From Daphnia carinata (taxonomy: Eukaryota; Arthropoda; Branchiopoda; Diplostraca; Daphniidae): a stretch of 64,000 nucleotides of DNA. The notes under the pieces are model-generated. The model was not told the origin of the DNA. It saw nothing but the letters and a program-made list of their open reading frames with translations, and made no database searches. The stretch spans positions 13,734,638 to 13,798,637 of the forward strand of contig NC_081331.1 in NCBI RefSeq assembly GCF_022539665.2, given 5' to 3'. Each line of letters starts with the position of its first letter. Within the stretch, counting starts at the first letter, position 1. Both the position numbers and the translations under genes were made by a program. Of this stretch, positions 43,644-57,656 are shown piece by piece.

Positions 43644-45051
43644 ATGTCTGCAATTGTAAATCTACGTGTTTTTCGCAATTTCCAGCAGTTTGTGTCATTC
43701 AGACCGATTTCGAATTATCCCACTTCGTTGAATAAAAACGCAGAAGTCCAAAATGTTGAAGGTAGCGTTAAACCGTTCAAACTAACGTTCAATAACATTG
43801 AAGGGCTTAGAACACGGATGGCATGTGAGGATTTGCCGGTTATATTTCATTTTTCTTTCATTAATTAGATGATGATTTTCGAGCATTGGAACTGCGTCCC
43901 AACAAATCAAATAATATGAGAGGAAACCGTCGAAAAACAGCCTACAAGAAAACACCAGTTCATCCCCCACGCAGCAACAAAATGCCTGTTGACCAAGATT
44001 GGCCTTCTGTGTGGCCTGTTGCACGAGTATTTCATCCTGCCAGTGTTCCATTGCCCTTGCATCAAGGCTGGGTAGAGCCTGGGATTACACCTCCTGGAAA
44101 ATTTGCCAATGCAGAATTGATGAAGATCCCCAACTTTCTTCACTTGACACCACCTGCCATCGAAAGGCAGTGTGCTGCATTGAAAAGTAAAAATTGTATT
44201 GATAAATATGGTTATTGGACAAAATTTCAACAGCCTGTTGTATATTCACAGAATTCTGCACGGAGTGGCCTAAGGAATTGGATACTGATGAGAAGATTGA
44301 CCATCATTTTCCTATACAAATCACAACAAGCGATTATCTCCATTCCTCCCCAACAATCAGGGATGCCCGAGCAAGAATTGTCACACTACAAGTATTATTT
44401 GAAAAGACACCTTTGTTATCATTTTTCTTTCATTTAAAAACATAAAATATCTCACGTTGTAGGTGAAACTTAGCACATTGCATCTCAACAGCCATGCTAA
44501 GGATAAACTACTTCGACTAGTCAAAGAACGTTACGATCCCATAACCGACATCTTAACTATAGTGTCAGAAAGATGTCCTCTAAGAAAGCAGAACCTGGAT
44601 TATGCGATGTATCTGCTGAACGTCCTCGTCAGCGAGTCTTGGGTACGTAATAATGGCCGAACAAACTATGATTCCTTGTTTGCCCACTGGGCAGTAATCG
44701 ACACTTCCTTTCTGTCCACCACTATGTGATTGTTGTTGAGTAGAAAACAGAGCCGTGGGAGAACGAGAAATCGGAAGCAGACATGGAAAAATACGTGTGG
44801 GAAGGAAGTCAGTCACAGCGTACATTACAGCAGCTGTTAGAACGAATGCCGGACAAAGCTCCCGTCCTGCCCGAAGACATCGAACAGTACTCAACTAACG
44901 TTACGCGGTTCCATAATGAAGGTCTGCTTCAATTTAATCAATAATAAATTAACACTAAACTATTTTTTTTCCTTTAAAAATAGGTGAAACCACTGAAAAT
45001 GTAAACACATACAAGGAATCTGTTAAAAAGCTATTGGGTTTGAATGCCTGA
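43644..45051 (+). CDS. mRpS35: mitochondrial small ribosomal subunit protein mS35, 354 aa
   Basis: Six exons: 43644-43824, 43869-44186, 44252-44391, 44463-44642, 44744-44921, 44984-45051 (1065 nt). Strong collinear match to MRPS35: [84 protein letters not shown], and the ending [12 protein letters not shown]. The basic, Asn/Ser-rich N-terminus without acidic residues in the first ~25 positions fits a mitochondrial targeting sequence. It is a structural protein of the mitoribosome 28S subunit. The poly(A) signal is AATAAA at 45083-45088. It converges with ANKRD50, about 410 bp stop to stop. Confidence 0.95.
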
Positions 45052-45462
45052 TCCCTTTGAGTAGTGCTAACCATCGAGTCGAAATAAAAGTGTTTTTCAC
45101 TCAAATTGAATGAAATCAAAACCGTTGGATGTCTGTTTTAATCGTCGACACAACCAAGAATATTTTTTTTTTTAGTTTTCTTCACAGCGACAGCAGAGAG
45201 AGGAACACAAATCAGAAGACAACCCCTCAATAAAAACGAAATAATAATAGAATAATAAAACAGAGAGAAAAAAAGGTTATTAATATCAAACACACGCACA
45301 ACACGCAGAGTCAAAACTAATTGGAAGGAGGATTTCTTTTTATCTCTTTGGCCGTTGATCTTGAGATGACGATAAAATTGAAAATGAGAAGAGACAGAGA
45401 TAAAAAAAAAAAAGAGAGCGTATGTTTTCTGCTCCGGTACCACCCGTCTTTTTAATTAATTT
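45052..45462. other. convergent 3' gap between mRpS35 and ANKRD50
   Basis: It holds the mRpS35 poly(A) signal and pyrimidine/purine-rich 3' UTR sequence of ANKRD50. No gene. Confidence 0.6.
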
Positions 45463-48400
45463 TTATAGCTGAGTCTCCTTTTTGATGACGCCAACCGGTC
45501 GACTGACGGCGTTACACAGAGCGTTTTTCAATTTGGTGCTGCCGTGGAGTAGGGCGCTGTTGCGGATGCCGGCCAACATTCCACTGAAACCACCGCCGTG
45601 GTGACTATCGCGTGACACTTGCGGATGGGCAATTGGACGGTGACCGAATCCATTACGTCGTGATTTTGATGGGATTCCTGCGAAAAAGATCAAATTAATT
45701 TTTGTTTTTGAATAATTAGAATTATGTGACACACCTAAAATGATCTGCATGTGACTACTCTGCGTGAGGGGAACCGAAGACGGCCTTAAAGAAGGCTCGT
45801 TTTTAAGTATATCCATCCGTTGCGTAGGTTGTGTACGATCCGGATCGATGCTGGATGTCCGATGTGGCACAGGAGGTGTTGTGCTACCGATGCTCGAGAC
45901 TCTGAAGGCATCTTCGGACCGCTCACGACGCAAAAGGCTCGTCAAACTGGAACGTGAATGGCCATTTTTGGCCGTCATCGGACCTATACGATCGGTCAGG
46001 ACAGACACCAAACGATGGTGATCCAGCGATGACGGTACGCATGTTGGGGGTTGACTTTGCGGCGTAGTTTGATGGATCGGCTGCCAGATGGGCTCGTTGG
46101 GCGGAGTGGGAGGTGGAGGAGAAGCGTAAAGCGGACTCTGCGGCTCGCTCAACGGCGACAGGATCCGATTGGCCGAGTAAAGTGGCAAATGCAGTCCGGC
46201 TGTTCGAGGTCGAGATCCTCGTTGCTGTCCAGCTTGCTGCTGCAGCTGTTGTGTAAAGCTGAGTTGCGACGTTTGAACAGACGGTGATGGAGAGGCTTTC
46301 AATTCGGCCGTCAGAGAAGACGACCTTGGTGTTGACGATGTCAAGTTGCTACCAGACTTGCAACTCTAAAATAACAAACCAGATTTGAATGACTCATCTG
46401 CAAAGACTTGACTCGTTCCAACTTACGGCCGTCTCGAAAGTTGACGCAGGGCTGTAGTCCTTGGGGTCTGGCCCATTGACCGACAAATATTTCGATCCAA
46501 TATCGGACGATTTTGACGACGTGCTGGACGAGTTTTCCAAAAGCTGGATTACTTTCTTATGACCGCCTTTCATGGCCAACTAAAAAAAAGAAAACATTTG
46601 AATCTCTCTGCTATTATGCGGTCACCATTTTCTCTTACTTTCAGGGCAGTGCGACCGCAGCCGTCGGCTCGGTTGGGATCCGCTCCGCTGGCCAGCAACA
46701 GCCTGGCAACGCCTTCGTGGCCTTCTTGCGCAGCTGTTTTCATTAAATGAAGAGGAAATGAAACATCCAAATCTATATGCACGCGTGTGTTTTATTCATA
46801 CCTATAGAGAGAGGTGTGGCTCCCTGCGAGCACGGCTGATCGCCCCGTGCGCCGGCCTTGAGCAGGAGCCAAACAACGGACTCGTGTCCTTGCCACGCAG
46901 AGCTCTGTAACGGCGTCCGCTGTTCCCGGTCCACCGCGTTCACGTCGGCTCCGTAACGGAGCAGCAACTCCACCATCGATGTGTGGCCCTGCCAGGCCGC
47001 TATGTGGAGCGGCGTCCGGCCTTCGAGATCGCGATCCTCCTCCAAGTTGTATTTGCCCGCAGCCTTGGAAAGGATAATCTCCACTTGCTGGATTTTATTC
47101 TCTATTGTTAGGAGGTATAGAGTACTGCGGCCGTCAGGGTCCTTGGACGTCAGATCAGCACCGGCTTCCACTAAGGCGGACAAAACGGAATTGTGGCCCT
47201 CGAGGGCGGCCACGCGTAACGGTGTTTTACCGTCAAGACTCTTTTGATTGATATCGGCACCTAATTCAATCAATCGTTCAACAACGGACAGGTGACCTTC
47301 TTGCGTGGCCAGCAAAATAGGAGCTCGGCCGTCATTGTCGGTAGCGTCCATTCGAGCACCGACTTCTAGTAAAAGATCAACAACAGCCGCATGGCCTTCG
47401 AAAGCCGCATAATGTAAGGGCGTCCATCCGGCATTGTCACGATGAGCTTCATCCAGCCCACGATCCAGCAGCAATCGGACAACATCAACCGACCCCTAAA
47501 AAAATTAGAAATTTTTAATAAATGTATTTTTTTCTAAACTGATTTTATTTACCTGGGCGCAGGCGATGGACAAAACGGTGCGACCTTCAGCATCGATACT
47601 GTCCACATAGCAACCCCAAAAAAGGAGAAGTTCGACAATGTGACCGTGCCCCATGGACGCGGCCGCTAGGAGCGGCGTCCGCCCTCCTAAATCTGCCTGA
47701 TCGACATCGGCATCTCCTTCCAGTAGCAGTTCGCATACCGTCCTGAAACAATTGACGAGTTCAATGTCGTCCTTGTGTAAAGAAATATTTCAAATGGAAT
47801 TACCGATGGCCTTCAAAAGCAGCCACTAAAAGTGGAGTTAGTCCGTCTACTTTATCTTGATGGTTAACCGAAGCGCCGTATTCTAAAAGGATGGTCACTG
47901 TTTCAACAGCTTCGTTATCTTCGCCATCTAACGTTCCAGCCAAAGTGCCCGTCAGGGTACCGGTAATCCCACTGTCCGGATAAATGGACGAGGCCACTTC
48001 GGCTGGAGGTGAAGTGTCTTGCTCTTGGCTGGCCGGATCGATGTCATCTGAATTGACTTTAGATGGACGTCGTTTGACCAACACACGAGGACGGCGGCGA
48101 CGGACGCTAACGTCTCCACCACCAGATGGCGGATGATTTCCATTAGGTTGTGTCCGGCAGGCGACGCTAAGCACGGCCACCGAAAGGGCTGTCCGCCCTT
48201 CGCAATCGACATGGTCTGGCTGAGCACCTGCGTCTAACAGAGCGGCAACAATGTCTGCGTGACCCATATAAGCGGCCGCAATAAGCGGCGTCCGTCCTTG
48301 TCGATCTTCCCCGTCCACTTGTGCACCAGCGTTTAAAAGGGCCCTAATAAAATTTAATTTTTAAAAAACGAATGAATCATTACGATAAATGCAAAGCTTA

Positions 48401-48833
48401 CCGGACGACTTCTTCGTGGCCAGCCCAAGCGGCCGCTCTGAGAGCCGTCCTGCCTTCAGAGTCACTGGCGTCCACCTGAGCTCCGCGTTCCAGCAACACT
48501 TGGACGGTGGAAGCGTGTCCGCCCCAAGCGGCGGCTCTCAGCGGCGTCCAGCCCTCAGAATCGGCCACATCCGGATCCGCTCCGGCTTCCAGCAACGTGG
48601 AGACTAGAGAAGCGTGACCCTGACGGGCGGCGATCGACAGAGCGTGCCGTAATGCCGCTAGACTGATGGACGATCTATAACGATGGCAAAGTTTGGTAAC
48701 GGCCGACGTGTATCCCATTTGGGCCGCATAAAAGAGCGATTGCTCCGGATCTTCCGCTTCGTTCAGCGAATGGGCGTGGCGTAATAATCTAACACTGTTC
48801 CGGCGTTCCAAAACAGGGGAAATGGCCTCTTCC

Positions 48834-48865
<32 letters not shown>

Positions 48866-50560
48866 GTGTTCAATCAATCTTTCAATCTCTTCCGCCGGAT
48901 CCGCCATCGTCGTCCCGGCTAATGGACTAGTAGTAATAACAGGCGACTGACGAATGGATTCATCGGTTGCCATGGCAGCAACAATAGCACTATCGTCTTC
49001 GACCATATCCGGTTTGTCTTGAGATCGGCATTCCTCCGCCACTAAACCAAACGTTCCGTCCAGTTGACTTTCGATGTCATCTGGGCTCAGATTCTGAGCA
49101 CCGAGGCTGCTGACCATAACGGCTTCAAGGACGGCCTGGTCCGGCAGAGGCGTTTTGGTCCACAAGAGCCAAAGAGGAAGATGCCAAGCTTCCAATGGCG
49201 ACTGCAGCTGCATCCGTCCGAGATGGAACGTCAAATCTTCCACCTCGTCCGGCGTCATGTTTTCACCGCGGCTGGCCAGCGTGACGGCCCAGCGAGCGTG
49301 ACCTTCGGCCACTTTGATTAGAAAACGTTGCGTACAGTGTTTGACGTCCGTCAGCCACTCGCCGAAACTGCTGTGAAAGATCTGCATTCGCCCACCGGAA
49401 GAATCCGGCCCAGCAGCCGGAATTAATAACTTGCGCAACATGTTCATTCGTTTGCGAAACTCGGATCGAGACATCCGCGCGTCAATGGTATAAGCCGCGC
49501 GAAGGAGTTGATCTTGACTTGGCGGATGCCTGCTGGCCAACAGAGCGGCCAATAATGGCTGGACTTTATTCCAACCGCGTCGGGTGAAAAGCCGTTGACA
49601 GAGCCACAGGTAGAGCCCGTTAAGTGTGCCAGGTATTTCAGGTATGTCACGAAGGAGGACGGACCCGTCCGCGACACCATCCAGCACCGCTTCAACGTAC
49701 AACAAACATCCGTGGCTTTTAATATGCAACATGTTGAGAGCTGGCGCTGTCTCGCGCGTCAAGTGGCGCCGTAGGGCTGCCTCCTTCTCCAGACGGGCTA
49801 GAATGTATTGCTGGACATCGCGGATGACTGAATTACGACGCACCTGATCCAATGCGATTTTCTTGAAACCCGTAAACAGACGGGCAAGAGGTTTGTTACT
49901 CCTCCGCAACGTCACGAGTAGAAGAAGCCATGGCGGAAGCAAATGGTGATGATTGGCCAATAATTCAGCAATGCTCTGACTGGAATCGCCATCGGGCAAG
50001 TCCGTTAGCCTTCGAACGCTGTTGAAACCGCCGTCCAGCACAAGCGAAGGCTCGTCTAATGAATCTACAATGAGAAGCAAATTGCGCGGAGGCGTGTCCA
50101 TCTCGAGGAGAGGAAAGAGAACAGTTCGCTGGAAGGCTTCATCCGGATCAAGTTCCATACGTTGCGGATGAAGCCATTCGGCTAATTCAGGGTGTCGCAA
50201 CTTGTCTGCGTATCCATCGATTAATCTTGATTCTTGAAGTTGATCCACCAACCGCCGGATGAATCCAGCCACCGATTGCGTTTCCGGTTCGTATCCATTG
50301 ATGAAATGGCTGGCTAAAACTCGATTTGAAAGAGACCTGCAATGTTGGTTGACTCCTCCACGCACAATTTCTAACGTGACGGCCGTCTTGCCGGCGCCCG
50401 GCTCGCCGACGACCAGGACGCCGGAAATGTTGGCCACTTGAATCTTCTCGGCCGTCCTGTTGTCCAGGATGTGGCCAACTTTGGCAAAGACCCATTCGCG
50501 GCAGTAAAACGCCTTGCCGGACCCGTCGTGCATCAATTGCGGATGAAAGCGGATCGACAT
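45463..50560 (-). CDS. ANKRD50: ANKRD50-type NTPase/ankyrin repeat protein, 1558 aa
   Basis: Eight coding exons on minus: 50560-48402, 48343-47804, 47742-47553, 47495-46802, 46733-46639, 46579-46427, 46365-45735, 45677-45463 (4677 nt, phases agree). N-terminus FYCREWVF at residues 18-25, then a STAND/NACHT-like NTPase with Walker A GEPGAGKT at 52-59 and a [10 protein letters not shown] Walker B. Collinear ANKRD50 blocks follow: [54 protein letters not shown] poly-Glu run (~15) precedes a long ankyrin array, interrupted by a basic insert ([15 protein letters not shown]) in exon 2. The tail is Ser/Pro/Gln-rich and ends KKETQL, a class I PDZ ligand. Vertebrate ANKRD50 works with SNX27-retromer-WASH in endosome-to-surface recycling, which fits a PDZ ligand. 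The start was chosen because human ANKRD50 also begins shortly before this motif. Confidence 0.9.
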
Positions 50561-53500
50561 GTTTGTTTGGAAGCAGAGACGATGGATGAATAAATTGACG
50601 TCACTGAAGTCAAAAATCGAACTGTTTGACGTCCGTCTTCAACGTGAAGCAACTGTGACTTCAGCCAACATTCCAGGACGACCCGAAAGCAACAACGCGT
50701 CGGCGGATGTGAGGATTACAGTTGGCACTTTTTGGCTGGCTTCCACAACGGCGAACGCCTTTTCCAAATCCATTCCAGCAAAAAAAAAATTCTTTTTTTT
50801 TGTTTTTTTTTTTTGTGGGAGGAGAGAGAAGCGTCTTTTTTTTTTTATCCACCGGAAAATGCAATTCAAAAGGGAGCGGCACGTTGTTGAGGTCTGCCAA
50901 TCTGAAAAACGAAAAAGAATTAGATATGTAGGCAACAACAGCATACTGTCTATTAACAAACATCAAATATGCAAAGCACGACGTCGGTATGCATGCAAGA
51001 CGGAACCCAATCAAAAGTCTTTATTTCCATTTTTTCTGATTGTCGGAAAAATCGTGAACAATTTGAGTAATGCGCGAGCGATGTTGCCAGATTCTTTCTG
51101 GCAAAAATCAAAGAAAATATTTTTAAAAACAAATGCACAAAATTGCTTTTCTTTCATTCCAAAAATGGCTGTTGAGAAATGCATACCGACATTCAAGAGG
51201 TCTGGGTGGGCTGAGGAACACCTGCGAGCCGAATATAGGCAAGCGCCAGGTACTGAATCCTTCCAAAAGAAAAAACAACAGACTCGGTTTTAGACTATCC
51301 ATCTTTTCAATTAGCTTCTTTCTAACTGTTTAGGTAATCGTTTGCCTCCCTGCCCCCCCGCATAGAGAAAGTGGCAAATGGATATGGGCGTGTCCGGTCG
51401 ATGTGCTTCGCGATGTATGTCAAATGTGGGGCAGATCCAATTAACACCCACGGGTACAACAAAAAATGGGAGAGTTTCAACGATCCATACAAGACGCCGC
51501 AAAAGTACGTAAACGAATCTTTTCCCAATTCGCCATTTTGTTTTTAAAGAGAAATCGAAAGATATTGATCGTACGTATACTGGTGGGTTTTCAAAACGAA
51601 GTAAGTTACGAGCTCGATTCAGTCTACGGGATCAAAAACGCAGCGATCGATCGCGTGTCACGTGATAGCACGTAAAATGGCATCATCTCCATTGGGAACC
51701 AGCCTTCAATAAGAATTCAAAGCGGAATTCTCTTTATGAGGTGAATATCCATCTGTCGTACAATGGCACAGCTCCAAAAAAAGAGAAAATATACGACGCA
51801 CATCCTACCTATCGGGAAATACAGTCGATACGTTTTTCCGTGTCACGTCATCATTAACATCCATTCAATTTCTTCTTTTCATCAGATGCCTGATGAGGCG
51901 TCGCTAAAGTGCCATCCAACAGATGAAAGACTATCTCTTTCATTCGATAAACCCAACAAAAGTGGAATCTCATTAACCTGCAGTCGAAGGACGTTTTCTA
52001 AATTTAAAATCATTTTAAGGATTGAAAATGGGATTAAATGGCAACGTCTTGTGGAGGGGAAAACTTCCGTTCTCGTGTTTCCTGTTTTTTTAAGTGTTGA
52101 TTTATAACGGGCAAATCAGACAATAAAGAAAAGAACATCAAAACTTGAAGGCCTAAGGGGGGAAAAGTCCGACCTATTGAGCTGGAGATGACAGGAAAAA
52201 AAAATGAAAGAAGAGTTCGTCATAACAACAACAACAACTTTTTTGTACGATGAAGTTTAGTTGCTGGCCAAAGGCAACGGAAGCCGAGACCTTCCTCTTG
52301 TTCTGTAAAGCCGCGTAACGCAAGGTTCTAATTACACCTTCAATTATAGAACGGGAGACACACTGGGGGTTAAAAAGAATTGGCCTCTTTTTCCTCTAAA
52401 AGTTTTTGCTCAGTCATCTATTCCCTTCTTTTTTTCCCACACTTTTTGTGTTGGAGATGTGTCGTCACTTATTTAGCCAGAGGGAGAACCCGACTAATAT
52501 CGATCCACGCCGAGCACAGGGAGCCATTAGATTTCCCTTTTCTTCTAGCAATGCAGGCAAATCCACTGTGTGCTGCTGGACTATGGTGAAAAAGAGCTTT
52601 GTCAGATTACCACGGCTGAGGCTGAATATTTTCAATTTCTGTTTCCAGGCCTTGTCTGCGAAATAAAAAGGAATCAGCAGCTGTTTCGACAGCCAGCTGA
52701 TGGTGACAGAGAGAAGGACAGGAAGTAGTTGAAGGAATATGTAACTCGATCGTCCGACAATTGTTTTCTGGTGTTGCCTAGAGATAAAGAACAAAAGAGT
52801 TGAGACATGTGACACCCTAAACAATATAAAAAAAAGGGACGTCATGTGGTTTACGAAATTCCCCCCCAGACTGATAAACCACAACGACATTTCACGTGGC
52901 GATGACCTATACTTGATTTCCATTTCTTCATTTCTTTTTGGAATTTATCCAATAATGCCATCAATGACCGACTTTTTCAAGGATTTCAGGGTTTCGAAAA
53001 ACGAGAAAGAAAAAAAAATAACAAACAAAAAAATAGAGTTGACGACAGAAGAGACCTCTGCGCTGAAGGATATTTACCTCTAGAAGAAGGCGCAGTGGAT
53101 GAATCACACACAGACAACGAGGGGGCTTTTTCCAAATGGCGCCACTGTCTATACACAGACACACGCAAGACAAATCGACTGCTTCCTTTTGGTGCAGTTG
53201 ATGGCTTGGAAAAAGAATTTTCCTTTCCACGCTTCAATTCACTTTCGAAAAGGTCGAAAGCAACGAATTCTTTAGGTCAACTATTTCACGAAAACTGGAG
53301 AACTGTCTCATCATCTTTCATCCAGAGGTTTAACAAAAGGGAGAACTGGGTGATGAATTACATAGCACAAGTTATTAGACGACACGACGACGTGCACTCA
53401 CAATGATGAAGCATGAAACGTTCGGCTTGACAGTCAATTTTTGTTAAGACACGGTGCACGCATTACACACGAGCAACCGTGGTTCCCTCAGCACTGAGAT

Positions 53501-53566
53501 CCACGAGCGAAGGAGATACCTACTACAGTGCTAGACCAAAAAAGGATGGGCGTCTGCTTCGACCAA
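50561..53566. other. 5' UTR/upstream region of ANKRD50, no further gene seen
   Basis: A 44-codon minus-strand upstream ORF lies at 50773-50639. Long A/T runs (50781-50845) make ORF calls here unreliable; a 244-codon plus-strand ORF from 50559 runs antisense over this region and shows no family signature. Confidence 0.5.
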
Positions 53567-53579
53567 CGCCATCTAACGG
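53567..53579 (-). promoter_or_regulatory. CTCF-like motif
   Basis: On the minus strand CCGTTAGATGGCG, close to the CTCF core (AGATGGCGC). It shares the CCGTTAG flank with the site at 59338-59351. Confidence 0.35.
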
Positions 53580-56500
53580 CCAATAATGTATATCCAAGCG
53601 AATTTTGCTTTGTTGTTGTTATCGACTGGTCTTTGGTACACAATGCACTGCTGTGATTGGCGTCATCAAACAAACAACAGAACACAGACAACACTAACAA
53701 AAGGCGCGGCCCTTTCACTATACAACGTCAACAATGCAAACGAAGAAATTGCGTTTACATCCGTTTGCAATCGATGGACGCTCTGTATACTAACAATGCA
53801 ATACTAACAATGCTAATAATCACGATCACATTTCGAGACTTTGAGCAGCGCCAGCTGCAAGGCATATCACGTAAACTCTAGTTGTCCATCCAACACCTAC
53901 GCACGGTGCTTAGCTGCTGTAGCTGCTACAGGCTCTTTTCAGACAGAGAATGTGTGATGCATTAAACATCACGTAAGACGGCGAATCATGGCTTTCACTC
54001 CTGCTCACAAGAAAAATGAATGGCGTGCTGGGCTTTCAGAACTTCCTCAACCGAATCGATAGAAGCTCTCGCTTTTTATGTTTCTTAGCAATAAATAAAG
54101 ACCAAAGTACGTACAAAGATAGAAAATAAAATAGACAAAAACTTAACCCACGAACTTCTCGTGTGTCTGCGCTGCATCACGGAGCGTGAAATCGCATCGC
54201 TTCACGAATTTCTCCCATTGTTTCATCGTCTCTTTTATTCTTTTTTATCTTCTTGACATGAACTGGCTTGTTTTAATATCCGCCTTTAAACGTCTCTGTT
54301 CCTTTTTTTTAGTACTATTTTACCTATATACCTTCAACAAAAAGCTTTCACCTGGTTTCACAAGTTTTTTTTTTTTGCTTTTAGTTGTTTGAAGGGGAGA
54401 GATATTTCATTCATATCATTGTCATAGCTTGGAGCTATTTCTCTAGAATGTTTGTCTGAGTAAGCTGATGGGCACGGCCAGCAGGGCTGACCACAAGATG
54501 GAAAAAAAAATAATACCTGTGCCAGTATTTTCTGTTGAACACAGTGCGAAAGTTTTCTTTTTTCTCAGCTCAAATAAAATATTATCCGCAGTGTACATTT
54601 CCGTTCCCAATTCTTTTCTGGGGTGTCGTCATGTATTTGGAATCCTGCACGAAAAAAAACTATGACCGTTCATTCTGTGTGGTCGATAATTGAACGTATT
54701 GATTTCAGAATTTAAGCATCAGAGTGCAGACAATGTGTCACGTTTTTCAGCCGTATGTTGCCAATTAAAAAATAAAGGCAGTCGGCCATTTTAATCAATT
54801 CTGCCATCGCCTCTACGTGTAGACATAAAATTGTTAATAGCCCCAACTCATGACATCCTTTTGGTTTTACTATACACATTGGGAAGGGCTATTACCTGTA
54901 CTCGTTTATACGTTCACATATTGTTGATCCTACACAAAAACGGTCGATTACATTCCCAGTAAAATAAAAGGAACTGATTTTCTTCTTTTCTCTCATTGTT
55001 ATTGGGTTTTTGGGTCATCGGCTGCCTATCGTATTATTAAAGTTATTTCTTATAATGATTAAGTGGTGACTCACGAAGCTGATCACGAAGGAAACTGGTT
55101 TTGAATAGACAATGGATGCAGACATCGTCTGTCAGACAGACCAAAAATGTCGCCAATAAACTGACGACGAATCCAATAGAATTTTCCTTTGAAACGATCT
55201 TTTTTGTTGACACCATATCAAATTGGAAATGAGCGGCGGGAGCGAATCTGATGGATTGGCGTGCCGTGTCTTTTTAAGTGCCCAATGATACGTAAATGTT
55301 AGGGAAAAAAGTATAATTTGGAAATGTTGTGTTACCTTTTTTTTTAAAAGGAGATTGTCACTTGTTGACATAAGGTAACCACACATGCACTGCTGGGTTT
55401 AATTTACTATTAGTCACTGCTTGACCATGAATCCCACATCCTTTTTCTTTCAATTGTAGTCACATCACAAGAAAACCTGTCCCATTTGAGAGTGTGAATA
55501 ATTGTAACGCAAAATCGGACATTCGTTGATGGCGAACTTGATTTCCCTAAAATAAAAAAAGGGGAAAATGACGTGACTAGTTATCCACATTCCAAAACAA
55601 TCGTGACAATAGGAGAATGTAAAAAAAGAATTGTGACAATAGATTCCGGTATTACAAGTTTTGTGTTGATGCGTATGACTTATGACCATGGTCCTATCTA
55701 TTTACGGCGTATATCTTATTGATGACGTCATGCATCCAGAGGATGCCAGCATGCCTCGTCATTCACCGCATGATTCTTGTATCCGCGTGAAACTGACCGT
55801 GTTGGATCGACTGGGCGGCATATGATGAATGAGCCATGGCTATATTCCTTCCTATCCATATCCTTAAAATATTTTGATTCTTTTTTGTTTTTTTTTCGGG
55901 CATACTTTGTATCGTATATAGAATGAAAAATTGGCTATCAAAATCCATCATTTATCCTTAACAGCATCTGCTGCCCAGTTGGCCTAATATTAAAAGAAAA
56001 AGAAATTATTTTGCCACTGAAAATTTTAACAATTTCTTACCACCGATACAAAATAGCGCATAATATTTGGTCGCTTTCCATATCACAAACAGGTAGAAAG
56101 TTGGTTGTGTAACTAAATTGTCTCGCCTTTAGCTAAACGCAATCGCCAATTGTTATCCAAAAAAGAGAAAGATTGAAAAAATGCCTGTCGTGCAATGATT
56201 ACATCCACGTTGCAGAGATACATGCGAGAAGGGATAACGAGGTGGCAACCCAAATGGCCGTGAGCCAATTTTATTACAATTTTTTTTTTTAAATACCTGC
56301 AGGGATATGGCCAGTAGGTGAAAGTGAGAAATTCACATGGAACCTGGAGCAATAGATTGAGCCGTTTTTGTTTTTTAATGCTGAATATTTTTTTATATAT
56401 ACGTCATCAGCAGTGCAAATGGACGAGGACCTGTTTTGAATGAACGCCAAAACAAACGTGAGCTGCTATTAGACAAGTTATAGCCCACACGGAGCCATTA

Positions 56501-57647
56501 CCACGTTTCACATTCTTTTCATCACAACGATGACGAAGGTGATCAATAGCTGTCGCTGTATGCAAATTTCAATTTTCATCATCGCCCATTTTTTTTTTTG
56601 TTTTATCATGGCATTTATGATGACTTGCATTTGCTCATCCAATCTTCTTTTCAGTTAATCTTTTTACCTGCAAAAAAAAGAGAATATGTTTTTATTCGTT
56701 AGCCGCAGACAATCGTAATCCTTTTACCGCATACAGTTTATTCAATTGCGTTGAACTTTTGCCTCCATTTTTACTATTTCTAGCCTCAAAAAAAACTAAC
56801 CGCATATCAAGTTTCGTATTCTTTTTTTAACTGGTCAAAATGAAGCCATACGTTCATCCCTACCCTTTTTTTATGATTTACGTGAGCGGTATAGATGCGG
56901 TCGTACCTTGCGATGACATACATGTTACGACTACGTCAGCAGTTGAGCGGATGATTTTGAGGCCCACCGACTTGTTTATATTTTTTGAAAATATTCTACG
57001 TCTTCGTGGGAGTGTCCGCGTGAACTGACGATGACGCATACAAACAGCCTGTCGGCAGCAGGTGTGACCCACGTCAGCATTTGACAGCGGTCACGTAAAA
57101 AACCAGCACACACACAAAAAATGGCTTTGAAAAAAAAAATTATAAGGTTGTCATAATTACATTGGCAATTGCATAATGTGTGTCCCGCTGGGTTTTGCTA
57201 TTGTGGGTAGGAATGTGTCAGACACCTTGATCGTCGTTTTTACGCTTTCGTGCGGGAAAATGAGAAAAAAAGACAGAGATGGATGGACAAAGAACCACTT
57301 CCAAGTCTCAGCGGGCATTACGCTAATGATGTTATATTATAATCAGCCAAGCACGCTGAGTGTCTATTTATTAACGTTTTGTGTGATTATTCATCGAAGA
57401 AGACAAAAAAAAAAGAAGCCCAACAACTAAACAGCCGCCTTTTTTTGTCTTCGTTTTAAACGAAAGTATTTTTTAAAGAAATTTCCGCCCGACTGCGTTT
57501 TAACAAAAAGTTACTCACGGCCAGTGAAAGATTATAACGGAGGTATTATCATTTTAAGCGAAGCGCGCGCAAGAGATTTAAAAAAAATTTTTCCAAAGTT
57601 TCAAAGAAAAAGAAAAAAATCTCGTTTGTTCCAGCAAAGTCCCTAGA
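53580..57647. other. gene-poor region
   Basis: Many homopolymer runs and short ORFs; none has a family signature, paired splice sites or a copy elsewhere in the window. It may be distal 5' intron or regulatory sequence of ANKRD50. Confidence 0.5.
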
Positions 57648-57656
57648 GCGCCATCT
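57648..57656 (-). promoter_or_regulatory. CTCF-like core
   Basis: GCGCCATCT on plus, i.e. AGATGGCGC on minus, identical to the core at 43597-43605. A TATA-like stretch (GATATATAATAAG) lies about 40 bp further along plus. Confidence 0.35.

Noticed and set aside
50559-51293. 244-codon plus-strand ORF upstream of ANKRD50
   Set aside because: It crosses long homopolymer runs, has no family signature and lies antisense to the ANKRD50 5' region.
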